Positions 34,701 to 45,525 of a stretch of DNA of 64,000 nucleotides are shown here, in pieces. The notes beneath the pieces were generated by a model that saw only the letters and a program-made list of their open reading frames with translations, had not been told where the DNA came from and made no database searches. The stretch comes from Tribonema minus (Eukaryota > Sar > Xanthophyceae > Tribonematales > Tribonemataceae). The first letter of the stretch is position 1. Each line of letters starts with the position of its first letter. Position numbers and translations under genes: made by a program. The stretch lies in contig JAFCMP010000401.1 of the NCBI GenBank assembly GCA_017506865.1, positions 496,001 through 560,000 on the forward strand, read 5' to 3'.

Positions 34701-35658
34701 CTTGCTGTTTGTTCTCAGCGATATGAAATAGGTGATTACTACCTCGAGTGATAATCATTCCAGACTGGTGCCAACATTATGTACAGCACGGTGCTTTGGA
34801 AAAAACAAATCAGGGCTTTTAAAAAAAGGCAACGCCCGAGCTTTTCATGTAGACTAATGCATGCCACGCTCCAGATGCTGACACGTGCGCTCGAAAAATG
34901 ACAGGTAATTCTGCCTGTGCATCAACAACAATTGACCAAGCACATCCTTGTACATACCGCCTGCGCATGAACAACACTTGATTCAGCGTCCATCTATGTA
35001 AACACAATGGGAGGGGCTATGACATGCGCTGCACTCACCTCCATCTGCAAGACCTGTGACCAGAGCTGCCGCACGCAGCCCGCTGATGTGCCAGACCAGC
35101 TCGCGCGCCACAGCGAATAGCGACTCCATCACATGGTGCCGGCCTGTTGGAAACATAGCTGTACCTGTGCCCGACAGCACAGATGTTATATGATGTGCAA
35201 GCATGCCATGCAATGCCAAACAAATGCGCAGAATGCCCTGGAAGAATGAAAGTGAATACTGTAGCCTCCGCTGCATGCAATCGGCTGCAACTACGGCTGT
35301 ATGAGCGGCAAGATACTGATGAATCATGCAGTGTGCCATGTGAAACGTACCTGGGCTCTGAAGCGCATGCAAGCCACAGACAGTTGTACAGAACTAGCCA
35401 GCGCACAGCGCTCGAGGAAACTGCTAAGTGGATGCAAACGCTTGCATGCAGACAACCTACGTCCTGCAAGGCAGCCAGGCAGCAGAGAAACACCCAACCC
35501 ACAAAATACTAAAACCACATAAAAACCACACTGATTATTTTTTGTGCCTGTTGGGGTTCTAGGTGGGCATCACACACCCTAAACTTGATATGACAAAAGT
35601 GAAGATGTGAAGAGGGGACTAACAGTCACATGAGCAGGTGGCTAACAGAGACACCACC
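31426..35658. other. 4.2-kb gene-poor, less GC-rich stretch
   Basis: No exon chain or known family was found. From about 31.9 to 35.5 kb base composition is visibly closer to balanced than the flanks. Minus-strand frames around 33013-33369 (ARSDVLKTARQSFCVLGMDP) look protein-like but are unsupported; an old transposon is possible. It contains the 70-bp tandem repeat at 34151-34290 and the psbO 3' UTR near 35.6 kb. Confidence 0.45.
34151..34290 (+). repeat. Two 70-bp direct tandem copies
   Basis: Units 34151-34220 and 34221-34290 begin agcacccccctcgccgcttc and end gaactattacacatttag. They differ at a single base (agccggcc against agcaggcc), so the duplication is recent. Confidence 0.95.
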
Positions 35659-36618
35659 TTACTCGATGCGGCCGTAGAAGATACCCTTCACCAGCATGTC
35701 CTTGGGTGTCTTGGAGCCCATGTCTGTGTCTCCCTTCTGCTTGGAGACGAACACACCCCCGATCTCCCCTGCGTCAGTGTCCACCCGGTTCACCTCGAAC
35801 TCGATCTGCCCGTCGGTCACGTCGAAGGTCTTGTTGTTCTCCTTGAACATCTCCTTGTCGCCCTCCTCGCCGCTCTGCAGGCCGGGCAGGGCGACCGCCA
35901 TGTCGTAGCCGGTGACGCCACCACGGCCCTTGGGGTCCAGGAAGAGACCCGTGCGGTATGAGGGCGTCTTGAAGGCGCCGCCGAACTGGAAGCCGGGCTT
36001 GATGGTGTTGCCGCCCGTGGAGGCCTTAGCCACCAGCTCCTTCACAGTGAAGAGGAAGGGCACGCGCTCGCCGCCGGGCAGCTGCACGGTGGTGGCGGCG
36101 TAGTCAATGCCGTCCTGCTCCCTGAAGGTGAGCTTGCCGTCCTCGGGGGCGATGGAGCCCTCGATGCCGTACAGGGTGTAGGTCTGGCGGGTCATGAGCT
36201 TAGTGTTCACGTACTCCTTCTTGGTCTCGCCCTTGCGGCCCTCCTTCTCCTCCAGGACCTGGAAGGTCTTGGGCTCGATGCACAGGTCCACCACCTGCTT
36301 CTTGCCGTTCACGGTGATGGAGCCCTCACCCACGACCTCGGGGCAGCGGTTCGCCAGGCCGGTGCCCTTGACCTGCATGTAGGAGAGAGAGTCGATCTGG
36401 TCCCTGGTGATGGCCTGAGCGGGGGCCGCCAGGAAGGACAGGCCCGCGAACACCGCCAGGGCGCCAGCAGCGGCCGCCTTGAAGTCGTCCTGTGCGCTCA
36501 TGGAAAGAGCGGAGGACTGGGTCGCCTTGCCGGCCACCCTGGACCCCATGAAGGGGGCCTGGAAGGCGGAGGCCCCGCCGAGAGCCGCCAGAGCTGCGCA
36601 CGCCACTGCTGCCTTCAT
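35659..36618 (-). CDS. psbO: Photosystem II oxygen-evolving enhancer protein 1 (PsbO, 33 kDa)
   Basis: PsbO stabilises the manganese cluster of photosystem II on the lumen side of the thylakoid. The gene is one uninterrupted exon of 319 codons. Residues 1-18 are a signal peptide ending GGASA, with Phe at +1 and the start FQAPF, the motif needed for import into secondary red plastids. Residues 19-43 form a Ser/Arg/Lys-rich transit region. Residues 44-69 are a lumen signal ending AAPAQA, without a twin Arg, so Sec-type export is likely. The mature protein of about 250 residues begins ITRDQIDSLSYMQVKGTGLA and carries the family blocks KTFQVLEEKEGRKGE, VPFLFTVKEL and KGRGGVTGYDMAVALP. It is the only gene here in a multi-exon neighbourhood with no intron and no low-complexity inserts, consistent with high expression. 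Confidence 0.97.
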   Translation of the reverse strand: MKAAVACAALAALGGASAFQAPFMGSRVAGKATQSSALSMSAQDDFKAAAAGALAVFAGLSFLAAPAQAITRDQIDSLSYMQVKGTGLANRCPEVVGEGSITVNGKKQVVDLCIEPKTFQVLEEKEGRKGETKKEYVNTKLMTRQTYTLYGIEGSIAPEDGKLTFREQDGIDYAATTVQLPGGERVPFLFTVKELVAKASTGGNTIKPGFQFGGAFKTPSYRTGLFLDPKGRGGVTGYDMAVALPGLQSGEEGDKEMFKENNKTFDVTDGQIEFEVNRVDTDAGEIGGVFVSKQKGDTDMGSKTPKDMLVKGIFYGRIE

Positions 36619-37124
36619 AGCTTAGCTGTGGGTTTACAGGTGCCTCTGGCCAGTACTGTTGCCTTGACTCAGGCAAATTAGACGCAGCTGAGCACTGGCG
36701 CAGTTGAAATCAATCTTGGGCTTTTCGGAAGCTGAAACTTCCTAATTAAGGTATATCGGCAGTTGCCTTTTTTCCCTGATCTTTTGCAACGCAGCTTGAG
36801 AGGTGTGTAGTGTTGAAGGGCGAGATCAGCCCATCAAACGGGTTACCACCACGCGCAACTTTCGGCCGTGCAACCTCTAGCTGCTCTGCTGCCGGCACCT
36901 ATTGCAAGCAAAGAGTGAGATGACTTGAAGCTCAAGTGCTTGGGAGGCTGATCAGAAAGACAGTTCGGCTGAGAGAGGTGCGCATCGGGAAGGCTCGACT
37001 TTGACACTGGCTCTGCCGCACAACAAGTAATCGGTGAGCTGCATTAAACGGCCATCAGTCCTCGACTGTGTGTGCAGCAACAAAGTGGGCAGCAAAGTCA
37101 ACATCAAAAAGCTTCTCCATCCCG
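36619..37124. promoter_or_regulatory. Divergent intergenic region psbO / coiled-coil gene
   Basis: The start codons are 506 bases apart and read outward. The part nearest psbO is less GC-rich than the coding DNA around it. A CAG at 37075-37077 just before the in-frame run upstream of the 37125 ATG could be an acceptor, so the coiled-coil gene may have an untranslated or short coding exon here. Confidence 0.4.
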
Positions 37125-40100
37125 ATGAGCCACACAGCGGCACAGCTGCTGAGGCTCGAGCACGCGCTGGCAGAGCAGGTGCAGGAGGATCTGGAGGAGG
37201 CAGCCATATCACAGGCACACCACGAGGAGGTCGTCAGCAAACTGCAAGCGGAGGCAGAAGCTGCAGTCTCCAGAGAGCACAGGCGCCACAGATCCAAGGA
37301 GACCAAGCTTCACGAGGCTCTGAAACGCGTGGCGCGCAGCAGAGCGGCGCTGCAGAGAGAGGCGGAGGCCCTGCAGGACCAGCTGGTCCTCGTGTCCGCC
37401 CAGCTCCGCCTGTCGAGGCAGCGCTCCCTCGACCTCGAAAGCGCCATGGGAGAGCTGAAGCTTAGGCCCCCGCAGCAAGTGGAGCGGCCCGACCCGGACG
37501 CCGCCTTCCAGATCGCCCAGCTGCGCGACAAGCTGAGCGGGACGGAGACCGCGCTGCGCGAGTGCCAGCGCGAGGCGCGCGACAGCGCCGAGGCGCTCGG
37601 GCGCGAACGCGCCGCCGGGCTGGCGCTGCAGCGCGATCTCGACGCCGCGCGCCACAAGCTGCTCACGCTGCAGGGCTCGCTCGCGGAGGGGGCGCGCGAG
37701 AACGGCGCGCTGATGCGCGAGCTCGAGGCGGAGCGCGTGCGCGCCGTCGCGCAGCAGCGGCGCGCGGCGGAGTCCGAGGAGGCGCTCGCGGCGGCGCTCG
37801 CCGCTGCGCGCGCCGCCGCCGACGGCCTGCGCTCCCAGCGCGACGCCTTCTGCGAGGCGGCCGCGACGTCCGCCGCGCGGCTGCGGCGGCTCAGCAGAGC
37901 GGAGGCCGCGCGGCGCGTACTGCAGGCGTGCGCGCGCCGCACCGCCGCCGTCCGCGCCGCGGCGCTGCACCGGTGGAGCCTCAACGCGGCGCTGTCGGCG
38001 GCGGCGGATCAGCGGCGCGTGATGGAGGCGCAGCGCCGCGCTGAGGCGGAGGCGCAGGTGGACGCCGCGGAGAGCGCGGAGCGCCGCTGCTTGGCGCTGC
38101 GGCGACGCTGCGAGGAGCTGGAGGCGGCGCTCACGTCGACGGAGACCGCGGTGGCGGCGGCGCGGCGTGCGACGCGCGAGGAGGCGGATGCCGCCGCCGC
38201 GCCGCTGCGCGCGCGCGCGCCGCGGACCTGGCGCGCCAGCTGGAGGCGCTGCTGGAGGAGCACGGCGAGCGCGGCCGCGCCCTTGCAGCAACGCGCGAGG
38301 CGCACGACGCCCGGGCGGCGGAGGCAGCGGCGCTGCGGGAGCGCACCGCCGAGCTGGAGCGCGAGGCGGAGGCGCTGCGCGCGCGCCTGCGGCGCGACGC
38401 CGCGGACGCGGAGGCGGAGCTGGCGGCGGCGCGGCGCGCGGCGGAGGCGGCGGACGCGCAGCTGGCGGCGGCGCACGCCGCCGTGCTCGCACGCGCGGCG
38501 CGCCACCTGCAGGCGATGCGCCTGAAGCACGGACTGGCGCGGTGGGGGCGCGAGGCGCGCCGCGCCGCGGCTGCGCGGGCCGCCGCCGAGGGGAGGCGGC
38601 AGCAGGTGCGTCACGCCACTCAGTGTTCGGCCCCTCGCGACGTGATGCTGTGATGCAGCTGGCAGAAGTAGGCTACCTGTAGCGTGTCTGTCTCCTTGGG
38701 ACCTCGCCAGCAGTGCTCGCATATTGGGGTGCACGCGCTGTTAGCAATGGAACTTCCAGACACTGCCTTGCTGCAGTAGTGTGGAATGCGGTCATGGTAT
38801 TGGCAGGAATGCTCAAGTGGCAATGTGCATTTTGCAAGAGAGCCATGCGCCTTCATGAGTGCATATATCTACTGCACCTACGCAGTGTTGCGTTCACGAT
38901 GTACGTAACCACACATCTACTGCAGCAGCAGGCACTCATGTGGGGCAGGCGCAGGCAGCATGCAATGCGATCACGAGCTCGATTTCTCGGCATCATCGCA
39001 CAAGCCAGCTGATTCCAGTAGCATCTGTGCAGCCGTTGGTCTTCAGGCAGTATCCACAGTGTCCACCGTACCAATTTGGCATTGCAAGAAGTGAAACAGT
39101 GCGTCGTATCATGTTCTTGATGTCCAAGTTGTCCTGCAGAAGTCAGTGAACCATGCTCAGGTGTCAAACCTACATGCTAACAGTACCCTGGCTAAGCTGA
39201 GCGCAGCAACGGTGCATGCTCTAGTGCCCTGACTTCCAAAGGTGGATGTGCCGGCATCCGCTGCGGGCACAGCCACACAATATCCGACAGCGCAGCAGGC
39301 CAATCCCATCAGCCGCGCTGCAGAGCCATGCAACCTGATGATATCACTGCCGCACGACTCTCTCCGTTACACCTGACGCTGCGTGCAGGAGCAACAGCGA
39401 CGCGCGCAGCAGCGGCAGCGCGATGCGGAGGACGCAGCCGCGGCGGCAGAGGCAGAGGCAGCGCGGCGGCGGCGCCGCGAGCGCGAAGCAGAGGAAGAGC
39501 GCTGGCGCCACGAGGCTGCAGAGCGCCTTGCTCGAGAGCAGGGGGACGCGCGGAGGCGCGCTGCGGAAAGGGACTGGGCTGAGCAGCAGCGGCAGCAGCA
39601 GCAGCAGCGCTCCGTGAGCGTGTCGACGCCGCCACCAGCATCGCCACGGCGGCAGTCGCAGGCGATGCCGCTGCCGCCGCGTTCGCCGCCCAGGGCAGTC
39701 GCCGCTGCCGGCACCATGACGGCGCCGGAGATGCGTGACGTTGCGCTGCAGACGGCGCAGCCGCAGCCAGCGCCGCCGCCGCCGCTGTCGCCGCCGCCGC
39801 CGCTGCCGCTGCCGCTGGCCAGTGAGCGTGGGCGCCAGGCGGCGCGGTCGCCGCGGCTGGCGGCAGCGGCGGCGCCAGCGGGCGACGTCCAGTCGCTGCC
39901 GCTGCTGCTGCAGACGCTGCGCGCGCGCATCGCGGAGGAGCTGTACATGGGCGGCGAGCGGCTGCTGCGCGTCGTCGAGGTGAGGCGCGACAGCCATATT
40001 ACATATACGGATGTGTATGTATCTAAGTGCTTCAACATATGTGCTTCGTATGTCTTTCATAGTGCTTCAGAGTGCGTGGTCATATCCTGTATGATTGCCC

Positions 40101-42783
40101 CTGGCCAAGGCACAGACGCTGGTCATTTGGAGGGACGGCAATAGGAGTACGTGAGGCATCATGCGCTGGTGATGCATGTGCTGGCGCTGACATGCCATCA
40201 AGCTCAGCTGCAAACAACGGATTGCTGCAGGTACCGTTGTCGAATCATGCTTGCTGCGTGTGGCTGGCCAAAGGCACACCTGCAGCCCATCCATCTCATA
40301 GATGCCGCCAAGCATGAGATTCGCTGCACAGGGGCAGATTTGTCCGCTGCCACGTGTATCTGCCACCAGCAACAGCCATGTACGTGCTTCCAAGACCTGC
40401 AATGCATGCTTTCGCGCGCCCGCGCCGACCAGTGCCTGCCATGCGCACCGCTCGCGCGCCCACCCACCTTCCAGGCGGATTGGGCGGAGCTCCACGGCCC
40501 GCGCTACGCGCCGCTGCCGCCGACGGACGTCGAGCGCGCGCGCTTCCGCGCCATCCTGCGCGCCACCGCCGCGGGCACACTGCGCTGGCTGCTGCTTGTC
40601 TTCCTGCGCATGTATGAGACGGTGCGCGCGCTGCTCGTGGAGGGCCGCCACCGCGTCGGCAGCCGCGGGCGCAGCGCGCGACGCCGCCGCAGCAGCCGCA
40701 GCCCCTCCTGCGACAGCAGCGGCGGCGGCGGCGATGCGGCAGCGGACGCGGCGAACGTGGCGGCGCTGAGGGTAGGGCCGCGCGCGACACCAGGGGAGAG
40801 GGCGCACGCGGCGCGGGCGCTGCGCGCGCCGCTGGCGAGCCTGCTCGGCGACGCGGACGACGTGTGGCAGGAGCGGCGCAGGGCGGGCGGCGGCGGCGGC
40901 GGGCCGCGTGTGCAGCTGCCGCGCGGCGGGCAAGGTGTGTGTCTCGCTGCGTGCTCGCGCAATCGCGCTGGCATGGTTGCTCTGTCACGGTGGGAATGCG
41001 CTGATACACCTTTGGAATATGGACCGTGCTACGAGATACTAGACCTGGGTACATATGAACTGGTACTTTATGACAACAAGTGGCGCTTTACTTCAATCAC
41101 CCAGTGTGCCGCAGAATTGTAGTTGCTTACCGCAGCTAGCACCCATTGCGTTCTGAAGTGGTGACGGCACATGCAGCCCCTGAGTTCGCTGCGCCTGCTG
41201 CACGGCGAGCGCCTGTGGCGCTGTCGTCCAAAGTACTGCTCGGGCCTGGCAACGTGCGCCGCGCGCAGACAACGCATCACAATGCTCACATGGCGCACAT
41301 CTGATTGCACTGTACACACGCGCGCTCAAGCGCACCATACCCCCCCCCCCCCCCCCCCCTCCCCCCCTCCGCAGGCCACCTCGGCTGCGACGCGTGCGCG
41401 GGGCGCCTCACCGCGGCGGCGCTGCTCGACACGGGCGCGGGGCCGCGCGCGCTGTGGCAGGCGCTGCGCGGCGAGCGCTTCGCGCAGGGCGCGTGGGACG
41501 TCGACCTCGACCGCCTCGAGGCGCACCTCTGGCGGCTCGCGCTGCTGGTGCGGCGGCAGGGCGCCGGCGACGGCGCGCCGCTGCTGCAGGGCGGCGGCAG
41601 CGATCTGTACGGGGGCGGCGGCGGCGGCGGCGGCGGCGCGCGGCGGCGCGGCAACGGCCTGGACCTGCGGCGCGCGTCGGCGCACCGGCGGCTGCTGGAC
41701 GCGCGCGTGCACGAGCTGCTGCTGCTCTACGCGCGCACCGTCATCGTGAACGAGGGCCTCGGCGGCGGGGGCGGCGGCGGCGAGCAGAGCGCCGTGCACA
41801 GCGCCGCGCCGCAGCAGCGCCGCGTTGCGGCCTTCGCGGCGACGCCGCCGGCGCAGCCGCGACTTTCAGGGGCATCGGCTGTGGATGCGGCACGCGCGGT
41901 GGCCGCTTCGACTTTCAGCGACACAAGGCCTACGGCTGAAGGCTTGGCGGCTGCGGCGCAGCACGTGGCGCGCAGCGGCAGTGGCGATGCTGCGGCGGCG
42001 TGGCGCTCCGCAGCAGCAGCGGCGGCAGCACCGCTCCACGCCTTTTCCCCCGCGGGTGGCGCACTCCTGCAGAACTGGGCTCAGAGCCTGGACAGCCTGC
42101 TAGGCTGCATTGACCTTAGCGCGGAGCCAGCAGCAGATGAGCCAACGGCGGATGAGGCCAGTGGAAGAGAGCCGCAGGCACATGCATCCGCAGACGGGGA
42201 GAGCGTCGTCGGCGCTGCTGCCGCAGCGCTGCCGTCGTACCAAGGCGCCGCGGCAGCGGCGAGAGTGAGCGCTCAGGCCGAGACGCCAGCGGCAGCGACG
42301 GAGACGCAGAGCGCCGGCAGCGCCGCTGAGCTCTCGTACAGCGCCGCACCGCCCGCATCTGCGCTCGGCGAATCACCGCCGTCCGGCGTGCACAGCAGCG
42401 GCGCCGCCCCTGCGGCAGCTACAGCGGAGCGCAGCGGCGCCAGTCCCGCTGTCAGTCGCTCCGCTGCCGCCGCCGCAGCGGCAGCAGCAGCAGCTGCGCA
42501 GCTCGCGACGGCCACGCCGGCGGCGGGTGCGTACAGCCAGCTGCGCGCGCTGCTGGCGGCGCAGTCGACGCGCGCGGGCCCGTCGCCGTTCCACGACTGG
42601 TCAGGGGAGAGGGGGGAGGGGGACGGCGGCGCGAGCGCGCGCGGGGGGCCTCACCGGCTCAGCGAGATACTCGGCATTGAGAGCAGCGGCGCGGAGGAGT
42701 CGGCGCTGCACTTCAGCAGCCTCGACGTGTCGTCGTATCAGCACGGCGCGGGCGGCGCCGGCGCGGACGATAGCGGCATGTGA
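37125..42783 (+). CDS. Large coiled-coil protein, with apparent 2-nt frame slip in exon 1
   Basis: Four exons: 37125-38605, 39389-39979, 40475-40934 and 41375-42783. The predicted length is about 1312 aa if the slip is corrected. Exon 1 is almost entirely coiled coil (LRLEHALAEQVQEDLEEA, then many Glu/Arg/Ala heptads). Its frame changes at a (GC)n tract near 38208-38221. Upstream codons start at positions divisible by 3; the coiled-coil frame downstream (ADLARQLEALLEEHGERG) starts two bases later. This fits one extra GC unit, from allele, error or mutation. Exon 2 continues as Gln/Arg/Glu coil plus a Pro-rich spacer. Exon 3 has a folded-looking block (GTLRWLLLVFLRMYETVRAL). Exon 4 is mostly Ala/Ser/Gly-rich, ending with SEILGIESSGAEESALHFSS. 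All introns are GT-AG and in phase. A cytoskeletal, basal-body or vesicle-tether role is possible, but no family is recognised. The first ATG in frame was chosen. Confidence 0.72.
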
Positions 42784-44588
42784 ATAGGGGAAGGTGGGGG
42801 GTCAGGGGTGTTTGGGGGGCCAAGTGAGCCCCTAGGCGATCGCCGTGCGTGTCTCGTTGTGAAAGCCCCACCGACACATGCGTGCTGGTGTGAAGGGCTT
42901 CCACTCGCGCAATTTGTGCCTGCACGTCTGTTTCTTAAAGGCAGCCTGTTCTAGCAGTTGCCAGCACCCGATTTTGTACAAATGCCAACTTCACTTGCCT
43001 GCAACACATGGCTCTGCCGTTTCAGTAGAATCACCACTACACCTTGTCTTCAAGCACAGAACATTCATGCACATGCACAACAGTGTCTTCAACTGATCAA
43101 GTGTTACACCCTCCTTGCTTGAAGTTGAACATTTGTCGAGCAGTAACAAAGTACTGACACGCACATTAAGCACAATACCCCAGGCTTTGGTGCACGTTGA
43201 GTGTGATTTTCAGCGCAACGTGACTCACATGACAACAAGACTCACTGCATGAAGGTACGTTGTGAAGACACACGAGTGTCCAAGTACAGCAGCGTGGCAA
43301 TAGGATTTTACTTGGTTGCTTGTAAGCTCACGTCGGTACAAAGCACGCTAAGCTTTGCAGCCACGTTGCGGAAGCTCTGCAATCACAATGAAAGCATCCT
43401 CACTGGTCAGTGCATTTGCGATATGGCGCATTCTCATGGCGAAGTCGCAGTTATGCAAGATATCGCTTTGTGTGTGCAGCAAGTCATGCTGGGGTCCCCG
43501 GGGCTAGCTACCATGCGTACCAGCAGTAACACACCCCGAGGTGCTGTAAGAGCGGCTACGATTTTCAGCATGCCAGCACGGCATGCCAACACGGCATAGT
43601 GCTCATGCGCTCAGACGCACCAACAGGAGAGTCACACTAACTGGACTCAATCATGACGGCGTCGGCCAGCAAATGCAAATAAGGTTGGCCCCTGGTCTCC
43701 GCTTCGTGCGCGCATGGCTGGCGCGCAAATGCCACAAGCTAAGACATGCAATGACCCACCTTTTCGACAAGAGCGATAGGACGCAGAAGCAGACGTAAAG
43801 CCGACACCCGCGAAAAAACCATGGATTTAATGCTATGAGGCGACTGCCACCGCCGATCATCATGAACCCTTTTTATACATGTCTAAATCTGCTATGCACA
43901 CGCGCTGCCAGCCCGCGTGGGACGCCAGCCAAAATTACGCTCAACCCGATAACAATGATGAACGGTTACACCACCACTCGGCAGTGTGCCGGCAGATGCC
44001 CGCTGCCCTCGACACCCCCCCACCTCTACTACGCTCGATGTTGCAAAGACAAGCGTAGCTGCAGCAAATACGTGCAGCCGTTGTCATGCCTCTGAAGGAC
44101 GCGAATGAGCACCAGCTCGAGCTGATAACAACGCCGTCCCTAGGGTCGCCGGCAGCAGTGCACCTGCCTCTGTTTCTAGCCGCCCCGGGCAAAGCGCAGC
44201 AAACAGGGCATTGCTGCTTGATTACCCCTCCGGCTCCGGTGCCAGCATGCTGCGGCAGCGGAAAGCGCCGCAGCTGCGCTGCCTCTCGACCTGAACAGCG
44301 CGCTCTGGCTTGCTCAACGCGAGCCACTGGCGGTGCCCGCGACCGATCCCCTCCTTCTCCGCTTTCCAGCGCTCTGCTGTCGCTGCCGCCCAAACCTCCC
44401 AGCAGCAGCACCGCGCGCCAGCAGCAACAGCGAAGCTCCCCTCCTCCGCCGCTGTGCCCCCCCCCCCCCTGAGTCGCAGGCAGCGCAAGGCTCCATTCCC
44501 AACTACTCCGCGCATCGCCCCCTTCCCGCTCGCCCGACCTGGTCCTCGAGTGCTGCGCACCGCTCCCCGTGCCCCCCCGGCTCCCGCA
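42784..44588. other. Intergenic, coiled-coil to J-domain gene
   Basis: 1.8 kb between convergent genes with no supported coding sequence. The open frame starting at 44086 (MPLKDANEHQLELIT) has no recognisable family and ends in a Ser/Pro run. No RNA gene was seen. Confidence 0.45.
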
Positions 44589-45488
44589 TTATCCGCCGCG
44601 CTTCAGCGCCGGCAGCGCGCGGTCCCACGCCGCCACCAGCGCGTGGAAGTGCGCGATGGCGGCCTCCGCGTCGGCGTCCGGCGCCAGCACGTCGGGGTGG
44701 CAGCGCTTGACCTGCGCGCGGTACGCGCGCTGCAGCGCCGCGTACGGCGTGTCGCGCGGCTGCTGCAGCAGCGCGCACAGCTGCACGATGACCAGCGGCC
44801 GCTCCGGCGCCCTGGGCGGATGCCGCAGCGGTGGCGGCGGCGGCGGCGGCGCTGCGGATTGGTTGAGCGGTGACTGCGGTGATGCGCCTGGACGTACTCT
44901 AGAATGTCCCACGCCAGCATCCGATCGATACGAAAATGTAGATGCGGGCGTGGGGCCTCGTGGCCGCGCTGCGGCTGAGTAGGCCGATTGAGGGCGTGCA
45001 CTTGCTGATCGAGCATCGTCGCCCTCCACCGTGTCTTGTGTCCAATCGACCGCTGTTTTGAACTCGAAAACTGTTGCTTTCCAACTTGAGGCGTCTCGTG
45101 GGGGGGAAGCTGCACCCCACATGCTCCCCCCCCGCTTGGGCTCGTAAACTCCTGTTGCTGGGTTCTCAATCAGGTCGCTGACCTCCTGCAATGGCTGCGG
45201 CTGTGTCCATTTGTCGACCTGCTGAGCGTAGAACTCTGCGTAATGGCGTATACTCCGTGGCAGAGGCTCCCGCTCACTGGACAACATTGCAGCAGTGGCA
45301 ACTCCTTGTCGTGATGATGGATTGACAATTCTGCTCTTGGCAATGTTGCTGGCGCCGCACAGGGCATCTGACAACACCGCGTGCTCGAGCACTCCGGCCA
45401 GAGTGGCGATGACTACCACTCTGGCGCTCATCAACAGCATGCTCCTCGCCAGTCGAAACAACGCACAACGGGCAGGTACATACCGCAT
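44589..45488 (-). CDS. J-domain protein (C-terminal J domain)
   Basis: The open frame gives about 299 aa from the first ATG. The C-terminal 70 residues form a J domain: a helix with LVIVQLCALLQQPRDTPYAA, then RAYRAQVKRCHPDVL with the HPD motif at about 264-266, then a closing helix (AAIAHFHALVAAWDRAL). J domains stimulate Hsp70 ATPase. Upstream are a hydrophobic stretch near the N-terminus (VVVIATLAGVL), a conserved-looking acidic block around SIRHYAEFYAQQVDKW, and a Pro/Ala/Ser-rich linker. The hydrophobic start could be an organelle or membrane signal. The start is uncertain: a second in-frame ATG at 45287 would remove the hydrophobic part, and introns with open frame cannot be excluded. 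It is head-to-head with the QCR7-like gene, with only 37 bases between ATGs. Confidence 0.68.
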   Translation of the reverse strand: MRYVPARCALFRLARSMLLMSARVVVIATLAGVLEHAVLSDALCGASNIAKSRIVNPSSRQGVATAAMLSSEREPLPRSIRHYAEFYAQQVDKWTQPQPLQEVSDLIENPATGVYEPKRGGSMWGAASPPRDASSWKATVFEFKTAVDWTQDTVEGDDARSASARPQSAYSAAARPRGPTPASTFSYRSDAGVGHSRVRPGASPQSPLNQSAAPPPPPPPLRHPPRAPERPLVIVQLCALLQQPRDTPYAALQRAYRAQVKRCHPDVLAPDADAEAAIAHFHALVAAWDRALPALKRGG

Positions 45489-45525
45489 TGAGTAGTTCAA
45501 GTTGCAGTTGCAGTTCAGATCTCAA

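Noticed and set aside
37209-38492. 427-codon minus-strand frame opposite the coiled-coil exon
   Set aside because: Arg/Ala/Pro shadow of a GC-rich coiled-coil exon; no domain and no splice support.
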